A stretch of 64,000 bases of DNA from Ciborinia camelliae (taxonomy: Eukaryota; Ascomycota; Leotiomycetes; Helotiales; Sclerotiniaceae), in the NCBI GenBank assembly GCA_025890175.1, contig JANPYM010000008.1:921337-985336 (forward strand), read 5' to 3'. The translations under genes and the position numbers were made by a program. The notes beneath the pieces were generated by a model. It was not told the DNA's origin. It searched no databases and was given only the letters and a program-made list of their open reading frames with translations. Positions 46,598 through 59,984 of the stretch are shown here, in pieces (the first letter of the stretch is position 1; each line of letters opens with the position of its first letter).

Positions 46598-48092
46598 ATG
46601 AATAGAAATAACCAGAAACATCACGAAACTTTAAACTCGGCTCCTGCTTCGGAAGACAATTTGAAAAAGAGACCAGCGGGACAGATATTTTGGGTCATTC
46701 ATCGCCTCCAATAGATGCCGACCCAAATATGGCTTCTAAAGAAAGTTTTGAAGTGGTCCGCTCTCCTTTAGCATCCAACCTCTAAGCTGATGAGCCAATC
46801 AGAAGTTTGAAGGGCATAAAGTGGATCATCCGTGTTCTCTCTATCTACTCGTCCGTCTTCCTGCATGCCCTTGACAATACCATCGTTGCTACAATTCATC
46901 CCTCTGTTGTTAAAGATTTGAGTCACATTGAGAAGTTACCATGGGTTTCAGTGGCTCTCTATCTTACTTGGTATGTTCATCACATCCTCTGAGATGCAAC
47001 GCTCTGTCCACTAATGCTATTTTGTTAAGGGGAAAACTCTTCAGCAAGTTCAATGGCAAGAACTTGTTTTTAGCTACTGTCTTAACCTTCGAAGTTGGCT
47101 CCGCCATTTGCGGCGCTGCACAAAATATCAATGTCGAAATTATCGGAAGGGCAATATGCGGCGTCGGAGGAATTGGTATTTACATGGGTGCTCTAAATCT
47201 TTTAGTGATGACAACAACCGAGAAAGAGCGTCCGGTGTATATTAGCCTGGTGGGGATTTGCTGGGGATCGGGTACTATACTTGGACCTGTTGTTGGGGGC
47301 GCTTTTGCCGATAGCTAGGCAACTTGGCGTTGGTCCTTCTACATCAATCTTGTCATCGGTGCTGTTGCAGCTCCCTCCTACATTTGGTTGCTTCCATCCA
47401 CGAATCTTAGCGAGATAAATCTTCTTGACCGGATTCGCCCTATTGATTGGGTTGGCACCGTGCTCATTTGTGGTGCGGCTGTGTCAGGAATCATGGGTAT
47501 AAGCTTCGGGGGAGTTCTTTTTGCTTGGAGCAGCGGTATTATTATCGGCTGCTTTGTCTGTTGTTCAGGTGTTCTGTGGGTATTATTCGCTCTACAGAGT
47601 ACTTGTCTATTTTCACCACACCACAGGACCGACTTTTCCCATGTGACATAGTCCTGAACCGAGAAGCCGACGTTTTGTTCGCACAGACGGCTTCGGGCAT
47701 GGGCGCAAGCCTAACGTTTATTTATTTCATTCCGGTAAATAAATCTTAACCCCCATACGATTCTTCTTTCTCCAACAGCTTAGCTTTATTTCCAATTTGT
47801 CCAAAACGACCACTCCCTCGATGCAGGCATTCGCCTACTGCCCTCAATTTTTCTCATGATATTTGGCAGTATCGTGACCGGGATTGTGCTGAGCAAAGGC
47901 TTCTGGTTTCTACCATTAGCTCTCACTGGTAGCATCATGGTGGGTATCGGTAGCTCGCTGGTGTATACCCTAGTGGCAGTTGACACCAAGGCAGCTTCGA
48001 TCTACGGTTATACCATCCTTATGGCTCTAGGCGTTGGACTCTTTACGCCAATGTTTGTGACTCTTTTGCTTCAACATGGACTCCTCGATTAA
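46598..48092 (+). pseudogene. MFS drug:H+ antiporter (DHA2-type, 14-TM) pseudogene
   Basis: Fragments in several frames match the order of a DHA2 efflux pump. A start-like ATG at 46598 leads to a short frame, followed by VFLHALDNTIVAT (motif of TM1), GRAICGVGGIGIYMGALNLL, and then GSGTILGPVVGGAFADS. That last frame ends in TAG at 47316-47318, exactly where relatives continue with ATWRWSFYIN; the sequence after the stop reads that continuation in the same frame. A frame change follows between about 47600 and 47650. A later segment (LYFQFVQNDHSLDAGIRLLP, from about 47790) is joined by a plausible intron. The last frame stops at 48092, short of the usual 14 helices. The family exports toxins or metabolites; this copy is not functional as read. 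Confidence 0.85.
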
Positions 48093-48620
48093 CTGCTTTA
48101 ACTGCTTTATCTGCTTGGACGTTTCATAGATCTTATTCGGCCTACATCAGTATTTCTACATATTCACCAGGCCACATCGAGGTATCGCTTCTCATTTTTG
48201 CATTATAACCCTTAATAGTGTTATGAATTCGGAAATTACCTAGATACCTATCTTAATGATTTACTTAAATGATTAGATTAAGAAAAAAAGTACTAATATG
48301 GATGCCTAATTACTAATATCTTATTGTGATTTTATATTCAAGTTTTTATCTATTAGACAACTTGTTTAACTTCAAGTTGTTCCGTTATATTAAGTAAAAC
48401 AACACCAAGTTTCTCTTAATTGATGAACAACTCGACGCATTAGAGGAAATGATTTAGATTTGTAGACGAAGTATCGAAAACAAACTAGCAACTATCCGAT
48501 AGATCCTTCTACTTGGGAAGATCCAACTGCTACTTTCCTTAATTTAAACGTCTCCATAATTTCTCATCTATCGATCCAGTACAATATTTCTCCTATTGTT
48601 CTGATATCTGGAACTGGTAT
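48093..48620. other. AT-rich spacer between convergent genes
   Basis: About 530 bases with poly-A and AT runs and no open frame of note. Confidence 0.5.
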
Positions 48621-51600
48621 CTAAGCCTTTATCTTCATTCCCACTTTCTTCGGTACTCTAGCAATCCAATAAAGCCCCAAGGCCAGCCCAATGTTAATTA
48701 GACTGTATGCTAACGAAATACCGAAATCCCTCCACCTATGATCAAAAGAGATCCCCACACTCGCTAACAATGTATCTGTATCTCTCACTGGACAGATCTC
48801 ACAATCTACACGACTCTCTGGGTTTAATAGATTCGCATCGGAAGTCAGGAGGTAGGATGATAGATATTGTGCGCAAGTAAGAGGGGAAGGGGGCTCAATA
48901 TGAAGGATCTCATTGGTAGCGCATGTAACAGAAGCACCTGATATACCTGTAGATATTAAGGAGGAGGCAAGGTAGGTGACGGGCGTAGCTCGGTACATGA
49001 AGGTCCAGAACTTGGGAAGGGAAGTAATTGGTACTAAAATTCTGTTCTCTGTCAGCATTGCTGCTTGGTGTCTTTGAAAATGAACAGCATAGTGGACTCA
49101 CCCGCAGAAAATCAAGGACAAAGTGTATAGAAGCGCGGAGATATTAATTCCTGTAGCCGGATCTGGCATAATCGTCCCCAGCATTTGTGAAAAGGTGGAT
49201 GAAAAGAGGAAAAAAGACAGATTAAGGAGATACATCAATATTCGTCTCGATCCCAGAGACCCGGTAGCAATAGCGTACTTGTACATTCCTATGGGGTAGT
49301 ACCATGTTACAAACTGGATTGCAGCAAAGAAAACTATACCTGGGAGCTCTGAAATGATATTCGATAAGACAAACACAACCCAGGAGTAGGTTCGAGATGA
49401 ACGCTCGCGAGTTTCGTAAAGGGTGCGACTATCCATGAAATGCGGCATGGTCAGTTGTACTAGGTTTCCATGGAGGGTGAGAAGAAGGAAGGTGGAAAAT
49501 ATTTGGTTCTGGACTCCTTGGATACTTGTCTGTGAGTTGTAGAACGAGAAACCGTTAATGAGTCCCTGAATCTATTAGTAATCAGAGTCTTACAAAGAAG
49601 TAATACTTACCGCCCCAAGAGTCAAAAACATCTTCGAGTATAAATATGCCGGAGTCCGCCAGTCAAGCTCGAAATTCCTTTTAGTTACTGTGAGTAACTG
49701 GTAGAGAAACGATGTCGCAAATTCGTTTGACGAAGATTCATCAGTGATATCAGCCGAATGGGAAAGGTCATGCTTCATTTTGACGAGATCCCTTTTGATG
49801 GCCTTTCTTTCCTCCGAGGTGCTCCAGATATCAGGCCAAGATACAGCTGAGCTATCAGCAACTTCGAGTAACCACTCAGCTGGGTTTTCGTGAATGCCAC
49901 ATTGCCGAGACCCATGGCGTTGGAAGTAATTTATCAAGGTACGTGAATTATTTCCAAGTTCCCCAAAATATGCAGATTTGCCTTCATGTAGAAATATAAG
50001 TCGGTCGAACATCTCGAACAAAGTTCCAGATGGTTGGTGAATGGTACAAAGAATTGCTTGTCCTTTGTTGGCTAGCTTTTTCAACAAGGTACAGATTGAC
50101 CAAGCAGTATTGCTATCGAGACCAGATGTGGGTTCGTCTAAATCTGTCAGTTATGCATTCTTTTGGTAGGACAATAAGTTGACTTTGGAAATTACCTAGA
50201 AAAAGAAGAAGCTCAGGCTTAGCAGCAAGCTCGACTCCTATAGTTACACGCTTTCTTTGCTCAACATTTAAACCTTCCCCGGGAACTCCAATTACAGCCT
50301 CGACAAAACTTGACATGTCCAGTGTGTCAATCAAATCATCGACCCATGCCAGCTTCTCCTTATCAGAGTAAATATTTGACCGCCGCAACCGCGCACTAAA
50401 TATCAACGCCTCCCGGACGGTTGATGTTGAGAGATGCACATCTTGTTGCTGGGCATAGCCCACCTTTCGTGCAAAACCATCATCTTGATACTTGGCATCG
50501 ACAAGTCTTTCTCCTCTAATTACTCCGACAGTTGTTCTGCTTGCTAAAACGTTCAACAGGCTAGTCTTTCCTGCCCCCGACGCGCCCATCAGAGCTGTTA
50601 ACGTTCCAGGTTTAATCCAGCCCTCAATATTGTCAAGGATTTTCTTTGGAGCCCCATTAATGTGCAAATCGTACGAGAGTTCGTCCCAGATAAAGGTTGC
50701 TGCGTGTCTGTTATCATTGTTGGTGCTATCTGTAACAATTGTGCTAGTGTGTTGCTGGCTTTTGAGGGTATTGGGTGGCATCCTTTTTTCATGGGAGGTT
50801 AGGTCTTCTTCGTCTCCCGGTGAACTTTGACTGGGCAACTGTCCGCGTCGAAATATCAGGACTTCACCCTTAGATCGTGCAGCCGAGATGTACTCTGTAG
50901 CTAAAAGATATAGCCCACAAAGAAAAACTCCAAATGCTAGTATTATTCCCAGATTTCTCCATAAGACAGTGGGATACATTTGGAATGCACTAGCAAGATA
51001 AGCATCTCCGTCGACAACCGTTGCTCCCGGGGCTGCGCCCACTGTTATACATTGCCTTCCATTGTAATTTGTCTGGGCATATTCAGGTCCTTCAGGAACA
51101 AAATGCGCACAGGAAAATTGACGACCAGAAAACTCATTAATCATCAAGCTTTCGAAGGTATAGTAGACAGGGTCAATATAATTGAACCATCGAAACCAAG
51201 GATGCATGCTAGAAATTGGCAACACAAATCCCGTATATGTCATTAACAACAAGAGAAAACATGCTCCGGGAGCAATAGATCCCGTCAAAGTCTTTGACAT
51301 TGCTCCTATAGTTCTAAACAGCATTGAACCGGTAAGAAGACTGCAAAACGCAAACACAAAAAATGTAAAGAATGCTGCCGGGGTTCTTCGCAGGTTTGCC
51401 AAAAAATAAAATGGCACATTAAATGATATTGTCAACAGTATTTTGTTCGGAAGATCGCAAATCATGGAGGCTATTGCTTCCGCAGCTGGATGGTACAATG
51501 CATATTGGAAATGCTTCTCGACAATAGGCCTTTGATCCCACAATACAACGCCTTCGAATGCGCCAAGGAAAGTGTTGGTTAAAACCGTAAAGAAAATCAA

Positions 51601-53187
51601 AATACCGCGACCATAAAAACTACTGGTATTCTCAGGTAAGTTATAGAACATACTACCCAGAATGATCGAAATGGTTGCATTACCGCCGATGCTCGAGAGA
51701 GGAGGTGCAATATCGTTGACTAGTCGCTGGATACATCGAGTCAGGCATAAATAAACTTGAGAGGAGAACGAAATTAGGTAAGGGGACTGTTTCCGCTGCC
51801 CAGCATCCTTGTATAACTTCTGATCGGCCCTTAGCTTCTTGAGGTGTTCTTGGTCAACAGGAAATTCTTGGTTATAGATCATGATATCGTCCAACACTAT
51901 TACTCGTTCAGGACTTCTCTTCCATGCCAATGCGAAATCGTCCGGCGTATGAGGAACCTTTCTTTCAAATCCCGGGCGTATGAGTTGTATTCTTTCAGCA
52001 GGGTTCGTGAGCGAAACTAGAAAATCGCAAGTGGTAGATTGTTTAGGACAAACGAACCCCAGGTTAGTGAAGTATGCTTTCGCTGAGTCGGTACGACCAA
52101 AATATATCTGGCGCCCTTCGTAAAGAAGTACAACCTTGTCAAACAGATTATAGACGTCTTGCGCAGCCTGATACATTGTAACTAGATGTGTTGATCCTGT
52201 CACCTGAGCTGCTGTTTGGAGAACCTTGACGAAGTTTAATGCATTTGAGCTGTCCAGGCCCCGAGTGCTGTTGTCCCAACTTTGAAGTGAGGTTCCACAA
52301 ACAATAACCTCAGCAATGCTTGTTCTTTGACGCTCTCCACCACTGATTCCTTGTATAAAGTCATTGCCAATTTTCGAGTCTAGCGTATTGGTGAGACCTA
52401 AAGCTGCGGTCGTAGCAATTACCGTTCGTTGGGCAGATGTTTTTCGACCAGAGCTCTTGGGTAAAGAATTTGCCGGAGTTCTAGCTTGCGCAGGTACAGC
52501 TAAGGTTTGTGAGACTGTCAGGTGTGGAAAATGAACATCTGATTCCGCTCTGTAATTGCATTCTCCTCGAAATTCGGAATGCATCACAGTTCTAGAAATG
52601 CCTAGTAGCAGTCAGACTGTGGCCTAGATCTTGGGTATTTAGACATACCTTGGTAGTTCAAATGTGATGCTGAATCCACCATGAGTTTTTCCTGCAAGCG
52701 TCTTAAGCAATGTCGTGCAGCCACTACCAGGTTTCCCGAGCACCATAAGCATTTCTCCACTCCGAACTATCCCTTCAAAATCTCGGAGAATATTGAATCG
52801 CATCTCTTGCTTGTGGCCAAATAGTTGGAGGACCCTATTATAAACCACAAACACATAGTTTGACACGGTTTTCTGATAGTCCGTGGGAGTATTGAACCCG
52901 TAGACGTCGAGGTTTTGGAATGAAACGCCGATCTTTGTCCTTCGGCATCTTTCTGGGTGTTGATACTTCTTCAGAAGCCAGTTTCTGTAGTTGAAATCCC
53001 CGATCAATTCATCGGACCATGAGCCTTCCTCATCTGAACGATTGGTAGAGGAGTATTTTGCAGGTGACATTATGTTATCGGATTGAGTCAAACCAAGCTG
53101 TTGAAGAGATATGTCTCTTGAAATATTCAATGAAACATCGGCGGTTGAGGGGGTTTCTTGTCTGCCGTCTTGGACTTCTTCTTCCAT
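48621..53187 (-). CDS. PDR-type (ABCG) ABC transporter, full length
   Basis: Five minus-strand exons (53187-52649, 52591-50196, 50137-49611, 49565-49102, 49041-48621) join in frame to 1448 residues, a normal length. The order is NBD1-TMD1-NBD2-TMD2. NBD1 has Walker A GKPGSGCTT near 150 and signature ISGGERQRTSIAE. NBD2 has Walker A GASGAGKTS near 845 and D-E-P-T-S-G-L-D. Unusual residues: Walker A of NBD1 has Cys in place of Lys, as is normal for the degenerate site of this family; the second signature is LNVEQRKRVTIG. Typical PDR extracellular cysteines precede TM12. PDR pumps export xenobiotics and metabolites from the plasma membrane. No internal stops are needed with these splice sites, so unlike the neighbouring MFS gene this one looks intact. 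Confidence 0.93.
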
Positions 53188-53957
53188 TGTGAAGTTTTTG
53201 CGTAAATGTTTTGGTCTGTCAGATGCACAGTTACCTCTGTAAAGGCAAGCAACCGTCCCTTGTTCAAATGGTTGGCTATCACCCCTGGAGGGTTCCACGG
53301 AATATATTATGCAACTCGAAGAGATGCTGAACGAATCAATATGCAGGGTATATCTAACGGTAGTCCTTTGAGATATATACCTATACACTGATATCATTGA
53401 TCCGAACACCCCTTAATATAACCAAGTAATTAAAAGTAATCGTTGATATAAATTAGTTCTACATACACTAGCTCGATATACAACAATAACAATAGTAATT
53501 AAGATTAAGTAAATACTCCAATAAGAAATTTATTCACTACTACTATAATTATATAGTAAATATCTTAAAATAACTTTAAACATAATTATAATAATAATAA
53601 AATATTATTTTCAATACTAGCGAAACATTAGTATATATACAATTCTTGATTTTAGTAGATACCTAAATAGGTAACTAAAGAATATTAACTAGTTATATAT
53701 ATTTTTAAAGCTTGAAAAACTCGCCCGCCGGGAGATAATTCGAGGATACTTCTACCTATCCCCCACTTGAGAAAATCGCTCGCTCTCAAGCTTGCTTGAA
53801 ACTACAAACCGGATCTGCAAGTGACTGTATTTGAAATAGCCTCGTCCTGTTCCTCATCTATTCCCGGATTTATAAGTTAAGTGTGTTTGGATTCCTATAT
53901 ATTAGATCCTCAATTCCCCCATTGCAGCCAAGTCATTCTTCGATCTCACGCTTCATC
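53188..53957. promoter_or_regulatory. AT-rich divergent promoter of ABC transporter and P450 genes
   Basis: About 770 bases between divergent starts. The part at 53400-53710 is strongly AT-rich, with many TA steps and no coding potential. Shared promoter control is inferred from the head-to-head arrangement. Confidence 0.5.
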
Positions 53958-55950
53958 ATGCTTTCTTATACCGTCAGAAACATGTTAGAAATGTTCTCTA
54001 CCAATCACAATACTTCGACTGCTCTTCATATGCCTTCTTCATGCCAACCCATGCTGGCATTCTTAGCTTCCCTGCCGTTATCGTTAAAAGCATCCAATGC
54101 GTACCTATGTCTGGTATCTTTCATTCAGTCTCCCATAACACAACCAATGCTTCTGTACCTTAGTATTCTTTCACTGCCATTTCTGGCCTGTTATATAAAA
54201 ACACGGCGATCATTCATAACTCAGTGCTCGGACACTACTCCTATTAGAGAACCTCCTACTGTTCCTCATATGGTTCCATTTTTCGGACGGATATTTGACT
54301 TGAACATCGACATTCGAAAGTTCTTCCATGGCTTAAAGTAAGTCCAAGAATCCTTCATCAAAATCAACTTGGACTTACTCGTCTAAGTAATCAATCTGTT
54401 TATGGCGTCAAAATATTTGGATACAATTTTTTCTTTCTCCAAGGCCCCGAGATGATCTCAGCTCTCTGGAGAATCAAAGAGACAATCACAGCCCCAGTTC
54501 ACCAAGCTTACGTCTTGAAAACCATATTCGGAATGAACCCAAAGGCTGTTGGATCCTACATTCTGGATGACTCGGGTCTCAATGCAAAGCCTCACCCACA
54601 AAGTGATGTAGCACCTCATAATCGCATCGACTATCTTACTCACCTTGGGTTTATGAAGTTACTGGCTGGAGATGGCCTTCCCAAACTCTACAAACGATGG
54701 TCCCAAGAGTTCTCATGTAGACTCCAAGCTTTGAACATTGATCATGAATGGGTTGAGCACGCCGATATTATGAAGTTCTGGGATATTCCATTGACGGCAT
54801 CAATGAACAGAGCTATAGCGGGTCCACTCCTGGAAGCTATAAATCCCAATTTTACCGAGGAATTCCTCGAGTTCCTTCCATACTCTGATCGCCTCATTAG
54901 ATTTTTCCCTCGATGGTTAATCCCTAGGGCTTATAGTCTTCGTAAGAAGCTTCTCGCCAGCGTGAAAACATGGCACAGTATCGCAAGATCGCAGTTCAAA
55001 GATCAGTATGTTGATACTGATGGCGACGCTGATCCTTGGTGGGGATCACAGTGTATCCGAGAACGGCAAGATTACCTTTCTAAGGTGGACAATTGGGACC
55101 ATGATTCCATCGCTGTATCAGACTTTGGTCTTCTCTGGGGGTGAGTCAAGTTGTAACTTTACTGTAACAGCAATCACTGACTGACAACTTCATCAGTGCA
55201 AACATCAACTTCCACAAAGCAGCAGTATGGGCCATTATAGAAACATTCAAAGATCCTGTTTTGCTTTCCCGTGTCCGTAAAGAACTAGACGAAGTTTCCT
55301 TTGACCCTAACTCATTTGCCTCACCACATGATACCGAGATACTGATCCAGATTCCACTTCTGCAATCCATTTACGCGGAGGTCCTTCGCCTGCATGTGGA
55401 AATTCAACACGTACTTTATAGCCACCATTCTCCCGTGCATGTGAATCAGTGGATTTTCCCCCGCAAAACTCCTATCTTAGTCCCCTGTGGTCCAGCACAT
55501 CATAATCCAAAAGCCTGGAATACTAGGAATGGCGAATTCCCACTAGATACCTTCTGGGCAGATCGCTTCTTGATATATCCCGAGGATTCCGTGAGTGGGC
55601 CTATGGTTACAACATCATCATCTTCGACCACTTCCGATTCTTTCCCTTCATCTCTTCAAGATCGCCTTCAAAAACCCATCTACCGCGAGTCTGCGATGAG
55701 GAACTCTTTTATCGCCTACGGGGTGGGGGACCGTACTTGCCCCGGTCGCTTTTTTGCCAAACGCGAAATTATTGCCGTCTTTGCAACAATTGTACAACAA
55801 TACAACATCGAGTTATTAACTACGGAAAAGAATTTCAAACACAGTATGACCTATTATGGGTTTGGTTCCCAACTACCAAAGAACAAGATACCTTTCAGAA
55901 TTAGGAGGAGAATTCTGAGGCGTAAAGAAGGAGGTTTTGAAGGCATTTGA
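53958..55950 (+). CDS. Cytochrome P450 monooxygenase
   Basis: Three exons (53958-54337, 54388-55140, 55197-55950) join in frame to 628 residues. Hydrophobic stretches near 30-80 act as membrane anchors. The helix K ExxR motif is EVLR near 438. A PERF-like region is replaced by DTFWADRF. The heme-binding loop FIAYGVGDRTCPGRFFAKRE places the cysteine ligand near residue 559. The I-helix segment LLWGANINFHKAA lacks the usual acid-threonine pair and has asparagine instead. That resembles the CYP7/CYP8-like fungal group, in which the oxygen-handling residues differ. The protein is longer than usual (about 500), mostly from the N-terminal region and a Ser/Thr-rich insert before the heme loop. The substrate is unknown. 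Its divergent pairing with the ABC pump suggests linked metabolism and export. Confidence 0.9.
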
Positions 55951-56964
55951 GGAGCGTCAACACTTTCACTGTCAATAAATTATAGCCAATTTTTAAGTAT
56001 CAAGAAGCACAAAGACAAAGGCAAATGCGGTACAGTGGAATGTTTGGATGAGAAATGATAACCCAATCAACCCGATAAACAAGATTCCAAATCGAAATTG
56101 TTTCACTAAATTCCTTAGACTTCCAGAGTTTGAGATCCATGATCTAATGAGTAATTGACCAAGTAATTGAAATCTAGGTTCATTGTGCAAGAGCTGGATC
56201 TGGTTTACAGAAAACGTTGGTAGGATGAAGGTTAAATGAAGTGCTAAGGGCAATATTGAAACATCCGCAATAAGTAGCAAGAACCACTACTTTTGGCTAT
56301 TTACTTTTGGGGAGAGGGGGCTGGTGGGAATCCCCGCTTCCTCTCCCTCGAAAGCGTCAGCGCTCTTGGAAATAGAACTTATCCCTAGATCCGGGTTGAC
56401 GTGTTGAATTGGGAAAAACGCCCGAAGTGTGCACTACTCGCGAGGTTTTCAACTAGACTGGTCTCAAAGCTTCTAATATCTAATTGCTACCTTAGGCTTT
56501 GAAGGTTTGGACTAAAAGATGGCAATGATTATGATAGGAAAGTATCATAGAGTAAAAGCTGATTGCACTATTTTTTTAAACTTTTCAAGCCAGCATCCCG
56601 CTGCGGTTCCTGCCAGCCAGTGAAATCAAGGGTCAATTCTGCGGGCACCGCTATGCCAAACTAGATGTACGACGAATCAAAGATTGATATGAATATGTAT
56701 ATTTTTGAATTTGGTGTGGAGCCATTACAATCAAAAATTTACAGCTATTGCAGTTAAGAAACATGAGTATTCAGGTCAATTAAAATATATAGCACAAGTA
56801 CAAGCAGGTCTGATTCTTATATCCATCGTCAGTCACTTTGTCGGTAGCCTTCCATACACCATTCATGACCATCACACTACATCTAAACCATATCACGATC
56901 CATCACCGGAATATGCGACTCTTGCAATCCAGCCTATTATTTGTTAGTTACTAATCTCCAAGTG
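55951..56964. other. Intergenic region, no supported gene
   Basis: About 1.0 kb between convergent genes, with a short minus-strand frame (55993-56280) that is hydrophobic but has no family match or intron support. Confidence 0.45.
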
Positions 56965-58262
56965 TTAAGAAGATCTATTTACCCTCTCACTTGTGGTACA
57001 AATCTGATGTTGAACCTTGATGCTCTGTTGTTGTTCACTCGAAGGCCACCCATCTTCCTCCTCTACCGCGGGGCTATTTATAGCTTGACTTGCCCTTATG
57101 CTACTCATGTTCATCGAACTTCCCTTGCCGTTGATGGATGTTCTAATACCCGTCATTGTGCCTCTCTCAATTCCCGGCAGTTCCATCATCTTATGCGTTT
57201 CATCATGAGCACGCGCGGAATCGATATTGCCATTCGTTCCGCTACTTTGTCTTGTTCGCCACTTCTTTGGGGTTACGATCAATCGTAATAAGTCTTTTGT
57301 TTTTGTAAAAATCTTGCTGCTGTCCTTGGGTAATGGGGTACCTGCCAATTTCTGATTGCGGCTGACAAATAAAGCACGAAAGGCAGTACCAGTGGTCAGG
57401 ATGAGACCGGCTTCGCCAGAAACGATGAGCCAATAAACTCCCCATGCGCTATCAAAGGCAGAGCCGTATCGTAGACCCGAGACACGAATGATGGTTAGAG
57501 CGATCATGGCGATGGTAAGGCAGAGGGAGAAACCTAGGGCAATCTTCTGTATCCAGCGAACTTTGATTTGCCAGACCAAGCGGACAGGAATCACAAGAAC
57601 TGAAACTTAGTATGCGAAGTGTGTGTTTGAAGAGAATAACTTACTGGTTAGGTCAGAAAATATGTCAAGAATCATGTGTGAGATTGCATAATCGAGAACA
57701 TATTTGGCATTTTCTCCGTGGCCACATTTTACTTTATTCGCTAAATCAGCAGGTATTCTGGAAAGAAGGTAATAATGAGATAAGACTCACAAACTTCAGG
57801 GTTATTGCGATGTGGACAAGTCAAAATGTATACTGCCATTCCATATCCCGCAATCGCCAAGTTAATCACCAAAACAACCCACCAATAGCGAGTCATGTTC
57901 TTGATTCTATCAATCAACCTCTTGAAGAAGAACAGAAAACTAAATTTAACGCACACGATAGTACCCCAAGCACACATCAAACTTATGATTGAAAGCTCTG
58001 AGTAGTCGTATGCACGCTGAATAAAGTCATTGGGAAGTTCGGTGTATATTTCGGAGGACCCCATTACCAAGGCTTCGACCAAGAAAAGGTTGTCGATGTA
58101 GTTCAAAAGGAGGCCAATGGATGCGGCGATGCAAAGGATGCCGAATATGATAAGGGCATCGTCTATAGCAAACTGTTTTTGAATTCGGATTCGGATATAG
58201 AAACGGATCAAAGTAGCTATGATTGCAAGTACAAAGAGTGTTATTGTTGACGCCTTCTCCAT
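56965..58262 (-). CDS. Fungal rhodopsin-like seven-helix integral membrane protein
   Basis: Three minus-strand exons (58262-57791, 57740-57645, 57599-56965) join in frame to 400 residues. The sequence RFYIRIRIQKQFAIDDALI after TM1 is the characteristic loop of the large fungal rhodopsin-domain (PF20684-type) membrane family. Further family-like segments are KCGHGENAKYVLDYAI and SDLTILVIPVRLVW. About seven hydrophobic segments are followed by a cytosolic tail of some 130 Ser/Lys-rich residues. Members are often called GPCR-like, but signalling is unproven for most. An alternative first exon from ATG 58353 to 58300 (MGLAQFYHIGRISKQAML), joined by a 43-base intron, would add an extracellular N-terminus in frame. 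I could not choose with certainty. Confidence 0.83.
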
Positions 58263-58797
58263 TAGTTGGTACTCAAGCCAGAGGATGGAACAAACTTACA
58301 AGCATTGCTTGTTTCGAAATACGACCTATATGATAAAATTGCGCCAGCCCCATTTCGAAAGTTGTTGTTCAAAGCTATGAAAGTCTCGGAGAGAATTTAC
58401 TTGAAAGTTTTCTTTGCGGAGTGATGGGGATGGTTGTACTCTGGGCTTGATATGATGGGGCAAGAGGAACTAGGTATACAGATGTTTTCCTTTGCTTCAT
58501 GACTACGTATCTAAATGGTATGTTACTGAGCCCAGTTATCACACTAATAAGTTATTGCAGTTTTCTTGCCTCATGGTTGCATCTCCAACCCCCCCCCTAA
58601 CGCGCTCGGAGGAGCGGCGCCAACTTTGTAGAGGAAGCAATCTGTATAACAGCCACTACAACTTGGCTAATCTATTTGATATATGGCTATCAAATGCACT
58701 ATCGGATTATGTTACGTTACTCTTGTTTTCGTATGTTAAAAGAGGAGGAGTAAGAGTAAACAGTTAATTTAGTAACTTTAATAAGAGACTGTTGAAT

Positions 58798-58943
58798 AAT
58801 CACGTGACTATGACACACCAGCGCATGCGCTAGCGGCCTTAATATAGGATCAATCTGTAGCATAGTTTTAGAAAATCGAGCCGAATACACTGCATACTAT
58901 AGTATATCCGTCTTCACCACCCATAGTGATTCCAACAATACCA
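58798..58943. repeat. Dispersed repeat element, copy A
   Basis: Begins AATCACGTGAC and ends near CATAGTGATTCCAAC. It shares CTGTAGCATAG, GAGCCGAATACACTG and ACTATAGTA with copy C, and the second half with copy B. Confidence 0.75.
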
Positions 58944-58967
58944 TTTCCATATGTCTATATGCTCAAG

Positions 58968-59068
58968 GTGACGTGCATGACACATAGTATAGTTTAGAAA
59001 AGCAAGCCGAATACATCCCGATACTATAGTATAATTCGTCTTCACCACCTATCGTAATACTAAAAATT
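58968..59068. repeat. Dispersed repeat element, copy B (shorter)
   Basis: Has the AAGCCGAATACATCCCG, ACTATAGTATA and CGTCTTCACCACC blocks of copy A in the same order, but lacks a clear 5' part. Confidence 0.7.
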
Positions 59069-59955
59069 ATATTAAAAAATCTAAGTATTATATAATAGTA
59101 GGGATTTTTTAGTTTATTAAATTATATAATATCTCTAATATATATATTTTAAAACACTAAATTAATTATATAAGTCCTGAAATTAATTAATATAAATTGA
59201 CTAAAAAAAGTACATATTACGAGAACGACTTGGGAATCTAATAAATAAAGAACTAAGGTTCGTATTGATGAAAATCTAGATTCTAATGTTAGAAGAAGGT
59301 GTAGAATAGCTGAACCTTTGTCACGTGGGGGCATCACATGACCACGGGAAATACGGCACGAAGGTGCGGCACAGGAATACGATGGATACGAAGAATGGGA
59401 TTGCCACGTAAGACATCACTTTAACCGGCATGTCATGGGCGGAAGCATTCCGTCCATCAGGCCATATGAATTTGTATATAAACTTGGACATTTTCCTTCT
59501 CAAAAAGACAGATTGGAAATCCAGAGTCCTTAGGAACCCTAAAAGATTATTAGCTGAATTGAATACCCTTCCAAGCCATTATACCCTTGTCACAACCTTA
59601 TATAGATCTAGGTAGCTGTACTGAACTGACGCTAGTGCCTAGCGCATAGTACTAAGCGAGTACTATGTCTAGAACCTAATACTATAGAAATGAAGAGCAT
59701 TCACCACTAGGCACGTGACCCGTACCCCTGTAACTTCGTCACAGTACGTAAGGTTTATGCGAAAATATTAGATTTTAGAAATATTTAATTAGTTTCAAGT
59801 TATAAGGCTTTATAAGTTATATAGTACGAGTTATAAGATGTTATACGCGTTATATAGAATTATAGAGGTAAAATCGTAGATATATAATCTAATAAAAGAA
59901 CTATACTAAAGAGGAAAGGATCTTCTTAGAAAGAACACTATCTAATATAGACGTA

Positions 59956-59984
59956 GATCATGTGATCATAGTGGTCACATGATC
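59956..59984. repeat. 10-bp inverted repeat
   Basis: GATCATGTGA and TCACATGATC are exact reverse complements separated by 9 bases, within the AT-rich repeat region. Confidence 0.85.
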
